DNA of 64,000 nt from Pseudomonas viridiflava (GTDB lineage Bacteria > Pseudomonadota > Gammaproteobacteria > Pseudomonadales > Pseudomonadaceae): positions 22,608 through 86,607 of the forward strand of contig NZ_UTHA01000289.1 of the NCBI RefSeq assembly GCF_900582195.1, given 5' to 3'. Each line of letters begins with the position of its first letter. The first letter of the stretch is position 1. This document shows positions 24,810 to 34,369 of the stretch, one piece after another. Below the pieces are notes generated by a model that saw nothing but the letters and a program-made list of their open reading frames with translations, was not told the DNA's origin and searched no databases. A program made the position numbers and the translations under genes.

Positions 24810-26204
24810 CTAGCCCTTGGCGCCAGCCTCGATCATGTTCTCCGGACGCACCCACGCATCAAACTCTTCATCGGTCAGATACCCCAGCGCCAACGCCGCC
24901 TCACGCAAGGTCAGCCCTTCGCTGTAAGCCTTCTTGGCAATCTCCGCTGATTTGTCATAACCAATGTGCGGGTTCAGCGCTGTCACCAGCATCAGCCCTC
25001 GTTCCAGATGTCTGGCCATGACTTCAGCGTCCGGCTCTAGCCCGGCAATGCAGTGCTGCTGGAAGTTGCTGCAACCGTCGGCAAGCAAGCGGATCGATTG
25101 CAGCAGGTTGTGGATGATCACCGGTTTGAACACGTTCAACTGCAAGTGACCCTGACTCGCGGCAATGCCGATGGTCACGTCGTTGCCCAGGACCTGACAG
25201 GCGAGCATCGACAGCGCTTCGCACTGGGTCGGGTTGACCTTGCCCGGCATGATCGAGCTGCCCGGCTCGTTCGCCGGCAGCCGCACTTCAGCAAAACCTG
25301 CGCGGGGGCCGGAGCCAAGCAGACGCAGGTCGTTGGCGATTTTCATCAGTGCCACGGCGAGGGTTTTCAGCGCGCCGGAGAGGCTGGTCAGCGGTTCGTG
25401 GCCGGCGAGGGCGGCAAACTTGTTCGGCGCGGTGACGAAGGGCAGACCGGACAGTGCCGCCAGTTCCGCGGCAATCGCCTCACCGAAACCGTGCGGCGAA
25501 TTCAGCCCGGTACCGACCGCGGTGCCGCCCTGGGCCAGTTCACACACCGCCGGCAGCGCCGCACGGATGGCGCGCTCGGCGTAATCCAGCTGCGCTATGA
25601 ATCCGGAGAGCTCCTGGCCAAAGGTGATCGGCGTCGCATCCATCATGTGCGTACGCCCGGTTTTCACCAGTTTCATGTGCCGTGCGGCCAGTTCGGCGAG
25701 GCCGCCGGACAGCTCGGCAATCGCCGGCAGCAGTTGCTCTTGCACCGCTTGCGCAGTCGCGATGCTCATGGCGGTCGGGAAGCAGTCGTTGGAGCTTTGC
25801 GAGCGGTTGACGTGATCGTTGGGGTGCACCGGCGTCTTGCCGCCGCGCGGGTTACCGGCCAGTTCATTGGCGCGACCGGCAATCACCTCGTTGACGTTCA
25901 TGTTGCTCTGGGTGCCGCTGCCGGTCTGCCAGACCACCAGCGGGAACTGGTCGTCGTGCTGGCCGTCGAGGACTTCGTCGGCGGCCTGTTCGATCAGGCG
26001 GGCGATGTCGGCAGGCACGTCGCCATTGCGGTCGTTGACCCGGGCGGCGGCTTTCTTGATCAGGGCCAGGGCGTGCAATACCGGCAGCGGCATGCGTTCC
26101 TGACCAATGGCGAAGTTGATCAGCGAGCGTTGCGTCTGAGCACCCCAGTAAGCGTCGTCCGGGACTTCGATCTGGCCCAGGCTGTCGGTTTCGATACGGC
26201 TCAT
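24810..26204 (-). CDS. fumC: Class II fumarate hydratase
   Basis: A 464-residue iron-independent fumarase interconverting fumarate and malate in the TCA cycle. The family signature GSSIMPGKVNP is present, as are TGRTHMMDATP and the early SQSSNDCFP segment. ATG 26204 has CAGGAG upstream and gives the normal start MSRIETDSLG; a reading from 26333 would add 43 unrelated residues. The genome context (DUF2059, bolA, trhO follow divergently) matches the fumC2 neighbourhood recalled from P. aeruginosa. Confidence 0.95.
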   Translation of the reverse strand: MSRIETDSLGQIEVPDDAYWGAQTQRSLINFAIGQERMPLPVLHALALIKKAAARVNDRNGDVPADIARLIEQAADEVLDGQHDDQFPLVVWQTGSGTQSNMNVNEVIAGRANELAGNPRGGKTPVHPNDHVNRSQSSNDCFPTAMSIATAQAVQEQLLPAIAELSGGLAELAARHMKLVKTGRTHMMDATPITFGQELSGFIAQLDYAERAIRAALPAVCELAQGGTAVGTGLNSPHGFGEAIAAELAALSGLPFVTAPNKFAALAGHEPLTSLSGALKTLAVALMKIANDLRLLGSGPRAGFAEVRLPANEPGSSIMPGKVNPTQCEALSMLACQVLGNDVTIGIAASQGHLQLNVFKPVIIHNLLQSIRLLADGCSNFQQHCIAGLEPDAEVMARHLERGLMLVTALNPHIGYDKSAEIAKKAYSEGLTLREAALALGYLTDEEFDAWVRPENMIEAGAKG

Positions 26205-26397
26205 CGTGCACACTCCTGTTGGTTCGTTTGCGCAGTTTAGGCCGGCTTCGGCCCGGGTGGTTCCATCGAGCCGATTGTTGACCGGTAAAACCCGGCCAAT
26301 CAAGCGCGGCAAGGCTCGGGGGTTGAGCCACAAGGTTTTTTAGGCGCAGAATGGTCGCCCTTGGGGTTTTACCTCGCCTAGCTGAAAAGGAAACTCG

Positions 26398-26919
26398 ATG
26401 ACTCGTCTTCGTGCCATCTGCACCGCGGTTGCACTGGTTTGCGCCAGCGGCCAGGTGCTTGCCGATACCGCCAGCCACAACGCCAGTGCTGAAGCTTTCC
26501 TGACCCTGGCGCACGCTGACAAGCTGGGCACTCCGGTGTACATGCAAGTGCAGCAAATGTTCGCTCAGCGTTTTGAACAGACCAAAGCCCCGGAAGCCAA
26601 GAAAGCCGTACTGGAAACCTACCAGGCGAAGGCCAACGCCGCGCTGGACCAGGCCATCGGCTGGAACAAGCTCAAGCCGGACATGGTCAAGCTTTACACC
26701 AGCAACTTCAGCGAATCCGAGCTTAAAGACCTTGTTGCGTTCTACAAGTCGCCACTGGGCAAGAAAGTCCTGGAAAAAATGCCGCAGCTGACCCAGCAAT
26801 CGGCCCAGATGACCCAGGCCAAACTGGAAAGCGCCGTACCTGTCGTCAACAAGCTGCTCGACGACATGACCAAAGAGCTGGACCCGAAAGGCGCTGCTGC
26901 GCCGGCCAAGAAGAAGTAA
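26398..26919 (+). CDS. DUF2059 family exported protein
   Basis: A 173-residue protein with a signal peptide (ends VLADTA, ~residue 23). The C-terminal half holds the DUF2059 pattern LYTSNFSESELKDLVAFYKSPLGKK. The tail ends in a Lys-rich AAPAKKK. Function unknown, probably periplasmic. It is followed after 12 bases by bolA, so the two may be cotranscribed. Confidence 0.88.
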   Translation: MTRLRAICTAVALVCASGQVLADTASHNASAEAFLTLAHADKLGTPVYMQVQQMFAQRFEQTKAPEAKKAVLETYQAKANAALDQAIGWNKLKPDMVKLYTSNFSESELKDLVAFYKSPLGKKVLEKMPQLTQQSAQMTQAKLESAVPVVNKLLDDMTKELDPKGAAAPAKKK

Positions 26920-26931
26920 GCGGAGTTCGTG

Positions 26932-27231
26932 ATGACCATGCAACAACGCATCGAATCGACGCTGGCCCTGCTTCAGCCTGAACACCTGCAAGTGCTGGAC
27001 GAAAGCCACATGCACAGTCGCGGGTTGCAGACCCACTTCAAGGCAGTGGTGGTCAGCGCGCAGTTCGACGGCCTGAACCGGGTCAAGCGCCACCAGAAAG
27101 TCTATGGCACGCTCGGCGAGCTGATGGGCGAGTTCCATGCGTTGGCGCTGCACACCTACACCCCGCAGGAATGGGCAGAGATCGGCGCCGCCCCGGCGTC
27201 GCCGACCTGTGCTGGCGGCAGCAAGCATTAA
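26932..27231 (+). CDS. bolA: BolA family protein
   Basis: A 99-residue BolA-fold protein. The conserved ESHMHS start of the binding loop and the FxGLNRVKRHQKVY segment (here FDGLNRVKRHQKVY) are present, with LALHTYTPQEW near the end. BolA proteins act with monothiol glutaredoxins in iron-sulfur and stress regulation. CGGAG lies six bases before ATG 26932. A strong terminator follows. Confidence 0.93.
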   Translation: MTMQQRIESTLALLQPEHLQVLDESHMHSRGLQTHFKAVVVSAQFDGLNRVKRHQKVYGTLGELMGEFHALALHTYTPQEWAEIGAAPASPTCAGGSKH

Positions 27232-27256
27232 GCTTCGGTTTTTTGCTAGAATCCGC

Positions 27257-27287
27257 AACGCGCCGCTTACCCGGCGCGTTTTTTTTT
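27257..27287 (+). terminator. Terminator after bolA
   Basis: AACGCGCCG (27257-27265) pairs with CGGCGCGTT (27272-27280) across a 6-base loop, followed by a run of nine T. Confidence 0.92.
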
Positions 27288-27333
27288 GAATCCGGTTCAC
27301 CCTTTGCGAGGGTAGCCACCTGGAGAAATACCC

Positions 27334-28275
27334 ATGACACAACCGATTGTCGTGGCGGCACTGTATAAGTTCGTCACCCTCGAAGATTACGTCAACCTGC
27401 GCGAGCCGCTGCTGCAAGCGATGGTCGACAACCAGATCAAAGGCACCCTGCTGATCGCCGAAGAAGGCATCAACGGCACCGTGTCGGGCACCCGCGAAGG
27501 CATCGACGGCCTGCTCGCCTGGCTCAAGAACGACCCACGCATGATCGATATCGATCACAAAGAGTCGTACTGCGATGAACAGCCGTTCTATCGCACCAAG
27601 GTCAAACTGAAAAAAGAGATCGTCACCCTCGGTGTCGAAGGCGTCGACCCGAACAAAAAGGTCGGCACCTACGTCGAGCCGCAAGACTGGAACGCGCTGA
27701 TCAGCGATCCGGAAGTACTGTTGATCGACACGCGCAACGATTACGAAGTGTCGATCGGCACCTTCGAAGGCGCCATCGATCCGAAAACCACCAGTTTTCG
27801 TGAATTCCCTGACTACATCAAAGAACATTTCGACCCGGCCGTGCACAAGAAGGTCGCGATGTTCTGCACCGGTGGCATTCGCTGCGAAAAAGCCTCGAGC
27901 TACATGCTCGGCGAGGGCTTTGAAGAGGTTTACCACCTCAAGGGCGGCATCCTGAAATACCTTGAAGAGGTGCCGCAGGAAGAAACCAAGTGGCAGGGCG
28001 ATTGCTTCGTCTTCGACAACCGCGTGACCGTACGCCACGACCTCAGCGAAGGCGACTACGATCAATGTCATGCCTGCCGCACTCCGGTCAGCGTTGAAGA
28101 TCGCGCCTCCGAGCATTACGTGGCCGGCATCAGCTGCCCGCATTGCTGGGACACACTGAGCGAGAAAACCCGCCGCAGCGCGATCGATCGGCAGAAGCAG
28201 ATCGAACTGGCCAAGGCGCGCAACCAGCCGCACCCGATCGGCTACAACTACAAGCAAGCATCCACCGAGGCTTAA
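27334..28275 (+). CDS. trhO: tRNA uridine(34) hydroxylase TrhO (rhodanese-like)
   Basis: A 313-residue UPF0176/YceA protein. It has an N-terminal acylphosphatase-like part, a central rhodanese domain (~120-220) with the active-site loop FCTGGIRCEKAS, and a C-terminal Cys-rich segment (CHACRTPV, CPHCWD). TrhO hydroxylates U34 of tRNA to ho5U with oxygen. The DsbA-like gene starts two bases after its stop codon, suggesting cotranscription. Confidence 0.93.
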   Translation: MTQPIVVAALYKFVTLEDYVNLREPLLQAMVDNQIKGTLLIAEEGINGTVSGTREGIDGLLAWLKNDPRMIDIDHKESYCDEQPFYRTKVKLKKEIVTLGVEGVDPNKKVGTYVEPQDWNALISDPEVLLIDTRNDYEVSIGTFEGAIDPKTTSFREFPDYIKEHFDPAVHKKVAMFCTGGIRCEKASSYMLGEGFEEVYHLKGGILKYLEEVPQEETKWQGDCFVFDNRVTVRHDLSEGDYDQCHACRTPVSVEDRASEHYVAGISCPHCWDTLSEKTRRSAIDRQKQIELAKARNQPHPIGYNYKQASTEA

Positions 28276-28277
28276 TC

Positions 28278-28913
28278 ATGTCTGCGCGCCTGCTCTATGT
28301 GATGGACCCGATGTGTTCGTGGTGCTGGGGTTTCGCTCCGGTGGCCAAGGCATTGGTCGAGCAGGCGCAAGCAGCCGGGGTCGAGCTGCATCTGGTGGTC
28401 GGTGGTTTGCGCACTGGCAGTGGCTCGGCGCTGGAGCCGACTACGCGTCGCTACATTCTTGAACACTGGCAAGCGGTCACCGAGGCCACCGGTCAGCCGT
28501 TCAAGTTCGACGGTGCGTTGCCCGACGGTTTTGTCTACGACACTGAGCCTGCCTGCCGGGCGATCGTCACTGCGCGCACTCTGGCGCCGGATTGCGCGTG
28601 GACACTGGTCGGCCTGATCCAGCAGGCGTTTTACGCTGAAGGTCGTGATGTTACCCAGGCCAGCGTGCTGGTCGAGTTGGCCGAGCAGGCCGGTGTACCG
28701 CGTATTGAATTCGCGGCGTTGTTCGATCATGCCGATCAGCACAAAGCAACTCAGGCCGATTTCAGTTGGGTGCAGGATCTGGGCATCGCCGGTTTCCCGA
28801 CCCTGCTGGCCGAGCGCAACGGCCAATTGGCGCTGCTGACCAACGGTTATCAACCGCTCAGCGAGCTGTCGCCATTGCTCGGCCGCTGGCTGGAACGCGC
28901 GGCCTGTGTCTGA
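28278..28913 (+). CDS. DsbA-family thioredoxin-fold oxidoreductase
   Basis: A 211-residue protein of the FrnE/DsbA-like class. The CxxC motif CSWC is at residues ~13-16 and the cis-Pro loop GFPTLL lies towards the C-terminus. No signal peptide, so it is probably cytoplasmic. It begins two bases after trhO with CGAGG as ribosome binding site, and its end overlaps the ABC transporter gene by eight bases. Confidence 0.9.
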   Translation: MSARLLYVMDPMCSWCWGFAPVAKALVEQAQAAGVELHLVVGGLRTGSGSALEPTTRRYILEHWQAVTEATGQPFKFDGALPDGFVYDTEPACRAIVTARTLAPDCAWTLVGLIQQAFYAEGRDVTQASVLVELAEQAGVPRIEFAALFDHADQHKATQADFSWVQDLGIAGFPTLLAERNGQLALLTNGYQPLSELSPLLGRWLERAACV

Positions 28914-30732
28914 TCTGGCCGATGACACGCCAGCCGTAAAGCGTGTCGACCGGCTGAGCTGGGCAGAAGTCCGGCGCCTGGCACTGACGCACAAAAAATC
29001 CCTTTGGATCGCTAATGGCGTGGCCGTTCTGGCGACGCTGTGCAGTGTGCCGATTCCATTGCTGTTGCCGCTGCTGGTGGACGAAGTCCTGCTCGGCCAC
29101 GGCGATGCGGCACTGAAAGTCATGAATCACGTTCTGCCCGCTATGTGGCAGCAAGCGGCGGGCTACATCGGTCTGATGCTGTTGCTCACCTTGACTCTGC
29201 GATGCGGCTCGCTGTGCTTTGGCGTGTTGCAGTCGCGCCTGTTTGCGCGCTTGGCCAAAGACATCGTTTATCGCATTCGCGTGCGCTTGATCGAGCGCCT
29301 CAAACGTATTTCCCTCGGCGAATACGAAAGCCTCGGCAGCGGCACGGTGACGACGCACCTGGTCACCGATCTGGACACCCTCGACAAGTTCGTCGGTGAA
29401 ACCCTCAGTCGCTTTCTGGTGGCGATGCTGACACTGGTCGGCACCGCCAGCATCCTGATGTGGATGCACTGGAAACTGGCGCTGCTGATTCTGCTGTTCA
29501 ACCCGTTGGTGATCTACGCCACGGTGCAGTTGGGCAAGCGCGTCAAACACCTGAAGAAACTCGAGAACGACAGCACCTCGCGCTTCACCCAGGCGTTGAG
29601 CGAAACCCTCGATGCGATTCAGGAAATCCGCGCCGGCAACCGTCAGGGTTTCTTCCTCGGGCGGCTCGGCCTGCGTGCGCAGGAAGTGCGCAATTACGCG
29701 GTCAACTCGCAGTGGAAAACCGACGCCTCCAACCGCGCCAGTGGTTTGCTCTTCCAGTTCGGTATCGACATTTTCCGCGCGGCGGCGATGCTCACGGTGT
29801 TGTTTTCCGACCTGTCGATCGGCCAGATGCTCGCGGTGTTCAGCTACCTGTGGTTCATGATCGGCCCGGTCGAACAGCTGCTCAATCTGCAATACGCCTA
29901 TTACGCGGCGGGTGGGGCGCTGGCGCGGATCAACGAGCTGCTGGCACGTGCCGATGAGCCGCAATATCCCGGCGGCGTCGATCCGTTCAAGGGCCGTGAC
30001 ACTGTCGGCATTCAGGTGCAGGGCCTGAGCTTCGGCTATGGCGATGAGCTGGTACTGGATCAACTGAATCTATCGATAGCCCCTGGTGAAAAAGTCGCGA
30101 TAGTCGGCGCCAGTGGCGGTGGCAAAAGTACCCTGGTGCAATTGCTGCTCGGGTTGTATACGCCAGTCTCCGGCACCATCCGTTTTGGCGGTTCGACCCA
30201 GCAGGACATCGGCCTGGAAACGGTTCGCGAAAACGTCGCGGTGGTGTTGCAGCACCCGGCGCTGTTCAACGACAGCGTGCGCGCCAACCTGACCATGGGC
30301 CGCACCCGCAGCGACGAAGCCTGCTGGCAGGCACTGGAAATCGCTCAGCTCGAAGCGACCATCCGCGCCTTGCCCGAGGGCCTGGACAGCATTGTCGGCC
30401 GCTCCGGCGTGCGCTTGTCGGGCGGGCAGCGGCAACGTCTGGCCATCGCCCGGATGATCCTTGCCGAGCCGAAAGTCGTGATCCTTGACGAAGCTACTTC
30501 CGCCCTCGACGCCGCCACCGAGTACAACCTGCATCAGGCCATGGCGCGCTTCCTCAATGGCCGCACCACGCTGATCATCGCCCACCGACTGTCGGCGGTG
30601 AAACAGGCTGATCGCGTGCTGGTGTTCGATGGTGGTCAGGTCGCTGAAGACGGTGATCATCAACAGTTGATTGCCGACGGCGGTCTGTATGCCAAGCTTT
30701 ATGGTCACCTGCAGCAGATCCAGCGCCCTTGA
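28906..30732 (+). CDS. ABC transporter, fused permease and ATPase (exporter type)
   Basis: A 608-residue half-exporter. It has a six-helix membrane domain (~40-330) followed by the ATPase: Walker A GASGGGKST, signature LSGGQRQRLAIARM, Walker B VVILDEATSALD, and the H-loop in IIAHRLS. It starts at GTG 28906, overlapping the DsbA-like stop, so translation is probably coupled. The substrate is not evident. Expected to act as a dimer in the inner membrane. Confidence 0.9.
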   Translation: MSDLADDTPAVKRVDRLSWAEVRRLALTHKKSLWIANGVAVLATLCSVPIPLLLPLLVDEVLLGHGDAALKVMNHVLPAMWQQAAGYIGLMLLLTLTLRCGSLCFGVLQSRLFARLAKDIVYRIRVRLIERLKRISLGEYESLGSGTVTTHLVTDLDTLDKFVGETLSRFLVAMLTLVGTASILMWMHWKLALLILLFNPLVIYATVQLGKRVKHLKKLENDSTSRFTQALSETLDAIQEIRAGNRQGFFLGRLGLRAQEVRNYAVNSQWKTDASNRASGLLFQFGIDIFRAAAMLTVLFSDLSIGQMLAVFSYLWFMIGPVEQLLNLQYAYYAAGGALARINELLARADEPQYPGGVDPFKGRDTVGIQVQGLSFGYGDELVLDQLNLSIAPGEKVAIVGASGGGKSTLVQLLLGLYTPVSGTIRFGGSTQQDIGLETVRENVAVVLQHPALFNDSVRANLTMGRTRSDEACWQALEIAQLEATIRALPEGLDSIVGRSGVRLSGGQRQRLAIARMILAEPKVVILDEATSALDAATEYNLHQAMARFLNGRTTLIIAHRLSAVKQADRVLVFDGGQVAEDGDHQQLIADGGLYAKLYGHLQQIQRP

Positions 30733-30933
30733 GTTTCGTCCCGGTTTCTGTGCTTAGTGCTTGAATTGCATTGAGTAAAACCACTCGGAACGCCCGCACA
30801 GTCACGCCATTTGCACAATCGACCTAGAGGACGGCAGAGCTGTCCCTTTGACTTGTCGAAAACTAGCCTAGGCTGAGCTGTCAGGAGCGGGATTTTCCGG
30901 TGTTCATCTGGCAGTGCTTGCGCAAGGGATCTC

Positions 30934-33393
30934 ATGAAGCAAAAGCGGACTCTCGGAACGCCACGGTTGTTGGGCATCGTCTGGCCATTTATTGCCGTCG
31001 TGTTGTTTCAAGCGTTATTGGGCGGCGTGAGTCTTTACGTGCTCTCGGCCGTTCGCGGTTACGTCGCCGGCGAAAGCCTCTGGTCGAAGGGGCAGAAAGA
31101 CGCGATCTACTACCTCAATCTGTACGCTGACAGTCGTGACGAGGCAATTTTCCTCAAGTACCGTAACGCGATTGCCGTGCCGCAGGGGGGGCATCAGTTG
31201 CGTCTGGCGCTGGATCATCAACCGCCGGATCTGGCGGCCGCGCGTGAAGGTATTCTCAAGGGTGGCAACCACCCCGACGACGTTTCCAGCCTGATCTGGC
31301 TGTACCTCAACTTCCGTCATTTCAGTTATCTGGAAACCGCCATCGATCGCTGGACCGTCGGTGACGCCTATCTGGTCGAGCTGGATGACGTTGCGCAAGA
31401 GATGCATCGCAGCATTTCGCAGAACACTGCCAACAGCGCCGATATCCAGCGCTGGAAGGCGCGGATTTTCGCCATCAACGATGGCGTGACCCCGGCCGCA
31501 AAAGCCTTCAGCGATGCTTTGGGCGAAGGTTCGCGGATGATTCTGCGACTGTTGCTGTTAACCAATCTGGCCACGGCGCTGGGGTTGATCGTGCTGGCCC
31601 TGTGGCGTACGCACAAATTGCTCAAGCAGCGCCACGCTTTTGCCGAGGCGCTGCAACTGGAGAAGGATCGAGCGCACGTCACCTTGCATTCGATCGGCGA
31701 TGGCGTCATCACCACCGATGTCGGCGGTGCCATCGATTACATGAACCCGGCCGCCGAAGCCATGACCCACTGGAAGGCCGAACAGGCCGCCGGCCTGCCG
31801 CTGGCCGCGCTGTTCAACCTGCTCGACGATAATGCCCAGGCCGAAGGGCTGACCCTGATCGAGCACATCCTCAGTGGCCAGCTCAGTGGCGGCAGCGAGC
31901 ATTCGAAACTGATCCAGCGCCTGGATGGCACAACATTGTCGGTGACGCTGGTCGGCGCGCCGATCCGCAATGCCGGCAAGGTCAGCGGCACGGTGCTGGT
32001 CCTGCACGATATGACCCAGGAGCGGCAATACATCGCCAATCTGTCATGGCAGGCCACCCATGACGCGCTGACCGGGCTGGCCAACCGCCGCGAGTTCGAG
32101 TATCGCCTGGAGCAGGCGCTGCACAATCTCACGCGCCATTCCGGACGGCATGCGCTGATGTTCCTCGACCTCGATCAATTCAAACTGGTCAATGACACCT
32201 GTGGCCATGCCGCCGGTGATGAGCTGTTAAGGCACATTTGTACGCTGTTGCAATCGGGGCTGCGCGAGGGTGACACGTTGGCGCGCCTGGGGGGTGATGA
32301 ATTCGGCATTCTTCTCGAGAACTGCGCGCCCGACGCGGCGGAGAAGATTGCCGAGGCGCTGCGCCAGACCGTGCAGAACCTGCATTTTGTCTGGAAAGGA
32401 CGGCCGTTCCTGACCACGGTGAGCATTGGTCTGGTGCATGTTACGCAGACCCCGACGACCCTTGAAGCCTCACTGCGCGCGGCCGACATGGCCTGTTACA
32501 TGGCCAAGGAAAAGGGCCGCAACCGGGTGCAGGTCTATCACGCCGACGATTCCGAGCTGTCGCTGCGCTTTGGTGAAATGGCCTGGGTACAACGCCTGCA
32601 TATGGCGCTGGAAGAAAACCGTTTTTGTCTGTACGCCCAGGAGATTGCGCCGCTGAAGTCGGGTGACAGCAAGGGTGGGCATATCGAGATTCTGCTGCGT
32701 CTGCATGATGAAGCCGGGCGGATGATTCTGCCGGACAGTTTCATTCCCGCTGCCGAGCGTTATGGTTTGATGAGTCAACTGGATCGCTGGGTAGTTCAGA
32801 ACGTATTCAAGGTTATTGCTCAATGTATTGCACAAGAACATCAAGAACCTTTAGCAATGTGTGCGATTAATCTGTCAGGTATTACTATAGGAGATGACGC
32901 GTTTTTGCACTTCCTGCGAGAGCAGTTTGTTAACTATGCAATACCGCCTGAAATGATTTGTTTTGAAATTACAGAAACCAGTGCAATTTCAAATTTGGGC
33001 AGTGCAATAAGATTTATTAATGAACTCAAAGGCTTAGGTTGCTATTTTTCGTTAGATGACTTTTGTGCCGGAATGTCTTCATTCGCTTATCTGAAACATT
33101 TGCCTGTAGACTTCCTGAAGATCGACGGGAGTTTCGTAAAGGATATGCTGGACGACCCGATTAACCGCGCAATGGTCGAAGTGATCAATCACATCGGGCA
33201 TGTCATGGGTAAACAGACAATTGCCGAGTTTGTTGAAACAACCCAGATCGAGCAGGCATTGCTTGAAATCGGTGTGGATTACGCTCAGGGTTATGTTATA
33301 GAGCGTCCACAGTTGTTTACCTGTGACAGTTTGCAAAGTCGGCCCGCCAGACCGCAACCGCTGTTATTCAAAGCGCCTGGCACGTTCCGTTGA
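30934..33393 (+). CDS. rbdA: RbdA-like PAS-GGDEF-EAL c-di-GMP protein
   Basis: An 819-residue membrane protein. TM1 is ~12-35, then a periplasmic sensor region, TM2 ~202-224, a PAS domain ~240-350, GGDEF ~375-540 with the motif GGDEF at 453-457, and EAL ~565-800. The EAL motif reads EIL (Glu585), with INLS, FEITET, SLDDF and KIDGSF later, so both active sites look intact. Architecture, length and neighbours fit RbdA, the biofilm-dispersal regulator of P. aeruginosa; the name rests on that. A patch of about 300 bases (32821-33120, ~38% GC) in the EAL part is unlike the rest of the gene. Confidence 0.82.
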   Translation: MKQKRTLGTPRLLGIVWPFIAVVLFQALLGGVSLYVLSAVRGYVAGESLWSKGQKDAIYYLNLYADSRDEAIFLKYRNAIAVPQGGHQLRLALDHQPPDLAAAREGILKGGNHPDDVSSLIWLYLNFRHFSYLETAIDRWTVGDAYLVELDDVAQEMHRSISQNTANSADIQRWKARIFAINDGVTPAAKAFSDALGEGSRMILRLLLLTNLATALGLIVLALWRTHKLLKQRHAFAEALQLEKDRAHVTLHSIGDGVITTDVGGAIDYMNPAAEAMTHWKAEQAAGLPLAALFNLLDDNAQAEGLTLIEHILSGQLSGGSEHSKLIQRLDGTTLSVTLVGAPIRNAGKVSGTVLVLHDMTQERQYIANLSWQATHDALTGLANRREFEYRLEQALHNLTRHSGRHALMFLDLDQFKLVNDTCGHAAGDELLRHICTLLQSGLREGDTLARLGGDEFGILLENCAPDAAEKIAEALRQTVQNLHFVWKGRPFLTTVSIGLVHVTQTPTTLEASLRAADMACYMAKEKGRNRVQVYHADDSELSLRFGEMAWVQRLHMALEENRFCLYAQEIAPLKSGDSKGGHIEILLRLHDEAGRMILPDSFIPAAERYGLMSQLDRWVVQNVFKVIAQCIAQEHQEPLAMCAINLSGITIGDDAFLHFLREQFVNYAIPPEMICFEITETSAISNLGSAIRFINELKGLGCYFSLDDFCAGMSSFAYLKHLPVDFLKIDGSFVKDMLDDPINRAMVEVINHIGHVMGKQTIAEFVETTQIEQALLEIGVDYAQGYVIERPQLFTCDSLQSRPARPQPLLFKAPGTFR

Positions 33394-33439
33394 AGTCTCT
33401 CGCCGATCCTTACAATCACAAATCAAAAGGAGCCGAACA

Positions 33440-34234
33440 GTGATCGACACATTCAACCGAACCGGACCACTCATGGAAGCTGCAAGTTATCCTGCCTGGG
33501 CGCAACAGCTCATAGAGGATTGCAGCGAGAGCAAACGCCGGGTTGTCGAACATGAACTTTACCTGCGCATGCGTGATAACAAGCTCAGCGCCAGAACCAT
33601 GCGTCAGTACCTGATCGGGGGCTGGCCAGTGGTTGAGCAATTCGCGTTGTACATGGCGCAAAACCTCACCAAAACCAGGTTCGCCCGTCACCCGGGCGAA
33701 GACATGGCGCGGCGCTGGCTGATGCGCAATATCCGCGTCGAACTCAATCACGCCGATTACTGGGTGCATTGGAGTCGTGCCCATGGCGTCAGTCTGGAAG
33801 ACCTTCAGGCCCAGCATGTGCCGCCGGAGTTGCATGCGCTGAGTCATTGGTGCTGGCACACCAGCTCAGCCGATTCACTGATCGTGGCCATCGCGGCCAC
33901 TAACTATGCGATCGAGGGCGCGACCGGGGAGTGGTCGGCGGTCGTCTGTTCGACCGGTGTTTACGCGGCTGCGTTTCCGGAAGAAGACCGCAAGCGGGCG
34001 ATGAAGTGGCTGAAGATGCATGCCCAGTACGACGATGCTCATCCCTGGGAGGCGCTGGAAATCATCTGCACCCTGGCCGGGATGAACCCGAGCAAAGCCT
34101 TGCAGGCTGAGTTGCGACAGGCAGTCTGCAAGAGCTACGACTATATGTATCTGTTTCTGGAGCGCTGCATGCAGTTGGAGACATCCGAGCGCTTGTTGGT
34201 CAACCGAGAGCGCAGAGCGGTAGTCGAGAGCTGA
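33440..34234 (+). CDS. TenA/HDO-fold protein, possible diiron oxidase
   Basis: A 264-residue all-helical protein of the TenA/PqqC-like (haem-oxygenase-like) superfamily. Spaced acidic/His pairs occur in VVEHELYLRMRDNKLS, VELNHADYWVHW, AIEGATGEW and DDAHPWEALEI; the last is a DxxHxxE pattern seen in metal-dependent members. GTG 33440 has AAAAGGAG eight bases upstream and is preferred over ATG 33473. It follows the RbdA-like gene by 46 bases, perhaps in one transcript. It is not clearly a thiaminase; the function is open. Confidence 0.7.
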   Translation: MIDTFNRTGPLMEAASYPAWAQQLIEDCSESKRRVVEHELYLRMRDNKLSARTMRQYLIGGWPVVEQFALYMAQNLTKTRFARHPGEDMARRWLMRNIRVELNHADYWVHWSRAHGVSLEDLQAQHVPPELHALSHWCWHTSSADSLIVAIAATNYAIEGATGEWSAVVCSTGVYAAAFPEEDRKRAMKWLKMHAQYDDAHPWEALEIICTLAGMNPSKALQAELRQAVCKSYDYMYLFLERCMQLETSERLLVNRERRAVVES

Positions 34235-34255
34235 TTTCGGCTTAACGCAATACCA

Positions 34256-34346
34256 ATGTGGGAGCGGGCTTGCTCGCGAAGGGGGCGTGTCAGTCAGCAT
34301 TTTTATGACTGATGCACCGCTTTCGCGAGCAAGCTCGCTCCCACAC
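34256..34346. repeat. REP pair, reversed arm order
   Basis: REP cores at 34256-34281 (gtggg side first) and 34321-34346 (cgcgagcaag side second), the opposite order to most pairs in the window. It lies between convergent genes. Confidence 0.92.
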
Positions 34347-34369
34347 TGTCTTGTATCGTTTGAAAGGGC

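Noticed and set aside
25864..28257. A 797-codon minus-strand frame over fumC upstream sequence, DUF2059, bolA and trhO
   Set aside because: It runs antisense through four recognised genes and a terminator; a shadow frame.
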